A DNA stretch of 60,677 nt from Methanobacterium sp. UBA410. Its GTDB lineage: Archaea; Methanobacteriota; Methanobacteria; Methanobacteriales; Methanobacteriaceae. The stretch's first letter is position 1. The number at the start of each line of letters is the position of its first letter. The position numbers and the translations under genes were made by a program. The DNA lies in NCBI GenBank assembly GCA_002498385.1, contig DAHH01000015.1, positions 163,468-224,144 of the forward strand, read 5' to 3'. This document shows, piece after piece, positions 59,279 to 60,677 of the stretch. The notes under the pieces are model-generated. The model was not told the origin of the DNA. It saw only the letters and a program-made list of their open reading frames with translations, and did not search any database.

Positions 59279-60655
59279 TTGGATAAAATGAAGGATTCAG
59301 AAAAAAAAGAACAGAGTACCTACGGAAGCAGGTACTTCGCTGAAAGTATTCCAAAATACGTGATGCCCGAAGAAGGTATGCCTGCAAGGGCAGCATACCA
59401 GTTGATACACGATGAGCTGAATTTGGACGGTAACCCTGCCTTAAACCTTGCAAGCTTCGTGACCACCTGGATGGAACCAGAAGCAGACAAACTCATAATG
59501 GAAAGCATTGACAAAAACTTCGTGGACAACGATGAGTACCCCCAGACAGAGAAAATACAGGAAAGGGTTGTTAACATGCTCGCAAGGCTATTTAACTCTC
59601 CAAAGGCTTGTCGCTCCATGGGCACTGCCACCATAGGTTCATCAGAAGCCATCATGCTGGGGCTTCTTGCCCACAAGTGGGCCTGGAAGAAACGAAGACA
59701 GACAGAGGGCAAACCCTTTGATAAACCCAACATAGTAATGGGTGCAGACGTGCACACAGTCTGGGAAAAGTTTGCACTCTACTTCGATGTGGAGCTGAAA
59801 CTCATACCCCTTGAAAGAGACAGTTACACAGTAACTGTGGATAAAGTTGCAGAGGAAATTGATGAGAACACAATATGTGTTGGTGCAGTTCTGGGAACAA
59901 CATTCACAGGACAGATGGACCCTATAAAGGACATTAATCAGCTTCTACTTGATATTAAAAAGGATAAAGGCTGGGATATACCAATACACGTTGATGCTGC
60001 AAGTGGAGGATTTGTGGCGCCCTTCATGTATCCTGATCTTGAATGGGATTTCAGGCTCGAACAGGTAAAATCCATCAACGTTTCAGGACACAAGTACGGC
60101 CTCGTCTACCCGGGAATTGGCTGGTTGATTTTTAAGGATAGGAAAGACCTTCCAGAAGAGCTGATATTTAAGGTGAACTACCTTGGGGGCCTGATGCCCA
60201 ACTACTCCCTGAACTTCTCCAAGGGAAGCAGCACCATAATTGCACAGTACTACAACTTCATAAGACTGGGTAAAACTGGTTACAAGGATATAATGGGGAA
60301 TATGCTTGATAACAGCCATTACCTGGCTAAAAAACTCGAAAAATCAGGTAAATTCGAGGTTATAAACAGAGAGGGAATGTTTCCCCTGGTTACAGTTAGC
60401 CTGAAGGATGCAAGCTTCACAGTATTCCAACTTTCAGAAAAGCTCAGACAGAAAGGCTGGATAATACCAGCATACACACTCCCAGCAAATGCCGAGAAAG
60501 TTGCCGTTATGAGAATGGTTATTAAAGAGAACTTCGGAAGAGATATGGTCGACACTCTCCTGGAAGACATTAAAGAAGCTTACAATAAACTTGAAGAGGC
60601 CGATATTGAGAAAAAAAGCTTGAAACTTGAGGATCAGCATTCTCTACTGTACTGA
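59279..60655 (+). CDS. gadB: Glutamate decarboxylase
   Basis: A PLP enzyme making 4-aminobutyrate from glutamate, consuming a proton. The 458-residue protein follows the GadB pattern: TYGSRYFAESIPKYVMPE at the N-terminus, NFVDNDEYPQT near 81-91, ATIGSSEAIMLG, and HVDAASGGFVAPF. The PLP lysine is near residue 270 in SGHKYG, followed by NYLGG and NFSKGSS. It is longer than, and distinct from, the methanogen tyrosine/aspartate decarboxylase MfnA (~390 residues). The E. coli C-terminal tail with its regulatory His is absent. The start is TTG 59279 or ATG 59288, both weakly supported. No glutamate/GABA antiporter lies in the window. Confidence 0.92.
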   Translation: MDKMKDSEKKEQSTYGSRYFAESIPKYVMPEEGMPARAAYQLIHDELNLDGNPALNLASFVTTWMEPEADKLIMESIDKNFVDNDEYPQTEKIQERVVNMLARLFNSPKACRSMGTATIGSSEAIMLGLLAHKWAWKKRRQTEGKPFDKPNIVMGADVHTVWEKFALYFDVELKLIPLERDSYTVTVDKVAEEIDENTICVGAVLGTTFTGQMDPIKDINQLLLDIKKDKGWDIPIHVDAASGGFVAPFMYPDLEWDFRLEQVKSINVSGHKYGLVYPGIGWLIFKDRKDLPEELIFKVNYLGGLMPNYSLNFSKGSSTIIAQYYNFIRLGKTGYKDIMGNMLDNSHYLAKKLEKSGKFEVINREGMFPLVTVSLKDASFTVFQLSEKLRQKGWIIPAYTLPANAEKVAVMRMVIKENFGRDMVDTLLEDIKEAYNKLEEADIEKKSLKLEDQHSLLY

Positions 60656-60677
60656 ATTCTTTTAATTCTTTTAATTC

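Noticed and set aside
1..60677. tRNA, rRNA, insertion sequences or prophage
   Set aside because: Intergenic stretches are AT-rich and lack cloverleaf-like GC-rich segments; no transposase, integrase or phage structural gene is visible.

Overview
The window reads as a stretch of chromosome from a hydrogenotrophic methanogen of the order Methanobacteriales, most likely genus Methanobacterium. Genes are compact and methanogen-specific: component A2 of the methyl-coenzyme M reductase activating system, methanogenesis marker 9, the F420 genes cofD and cofE, archaeal IMP cyclohydrolase PurO, GatDE, the KOR and VOR ferredoxin oxidoreductases, archaetidylserine lipid enzymes and an MreB-like protein. 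Intergenic DNA is very AT-rich, and ribosome-binding sites are of the AGGTG/GGAGG type. I recognise gene order shared with Methanothermobacter thermautotrophicus from tpiA through hemA and the AAA ATPase. There are no IS elements, prophage, tRNA, rRNA or CRISPR.

Layout. 0-5 kb: tpiA, wybutosine enzyme taw1, an exported DUF1002 protein and an unknown membrane protein. 5.6-9.7 kb: the korDABC-sucC operon of the incomplete reductive TCA branch. 10-15 kb: MptD-like pterin enzyme, a sortase, a CpaB-like DUF515 protein and the pssA/asd pair for ethanolamine ether lipids. 15.7-20.6 kb: an unknown protein coupled to an MreB-like ATPase, then rnhB, ExbB- and ExbD-like proteins, and purO. 20.9-28.7 kb is a coenzyme region: cofE, cofD, GTP cyclohydrolase III, an MJ0144-type flavin barrel, atwA, Mmp9, precorrin-2 dehydrogenase and hemA. 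28.9-37.8 kb: AAA ATPase, a Fic-fold protein with a lost active site, endonuclease IV, trxB, gatE, gatD and an Mth212-like exonuclease III. 38.3-44.1 kb: a VOR/acyl-CoA synthetase/XRE-cupin block. 44.4-50.5 kb: adenosine-specific kinase, archaeoflavoprotein, an unlisted 57-aa zinc-ribbon gene, glmM, GT2 and flippase-like genes, and an anchored OB-fold protein. 50.8-60.7 kb: DNA ligase, a FilR1-type regulator with a PAS kinase lacking its phospho-histidine, a ferredoxin-thioredoxin reductase/rubredoxin fusion with glutaredoxin, thiC and gadB.

How the parts fit. KOR and VOR supply 2-oxoacids by reductive carboxylation; the acyl-CoA synthetase next to VOR could feed it branched acyl-CoAs. HemA and precorrin-2 dehydrogenase start the tetrapyrrole route to F430, and AtwA activates the F430 enzyme, with Mmp9 encoded between them. 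The envelope theme (sortase, DUF515, MreB, ExbBD, GlmM, GT2/flippase) suits a pseudomurein-walled archaeon.

The most interesting signals are: (1) a signalling pair in which the kinase-like protein has no phospho-acceptor histidine and the regulator has no receiver domain; (2) a Fic protein whose catalytic His, acidic residue and motif Arg are all replaced; (3) a proton-channel pair beside an MreB operon in an organism without an outer membrane; (4) Mmp9 with duplicated Cys modules between MCR activation and tetrapyrrole genes; and (5) about twenty short tandem duplications of 12-22 bp, nearly all intergenic, which look like a genome-wide process. Start codons were chosen from ribosome-binding sites and family lengths. 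Family assignments rest on recognising motifs, with no database search.
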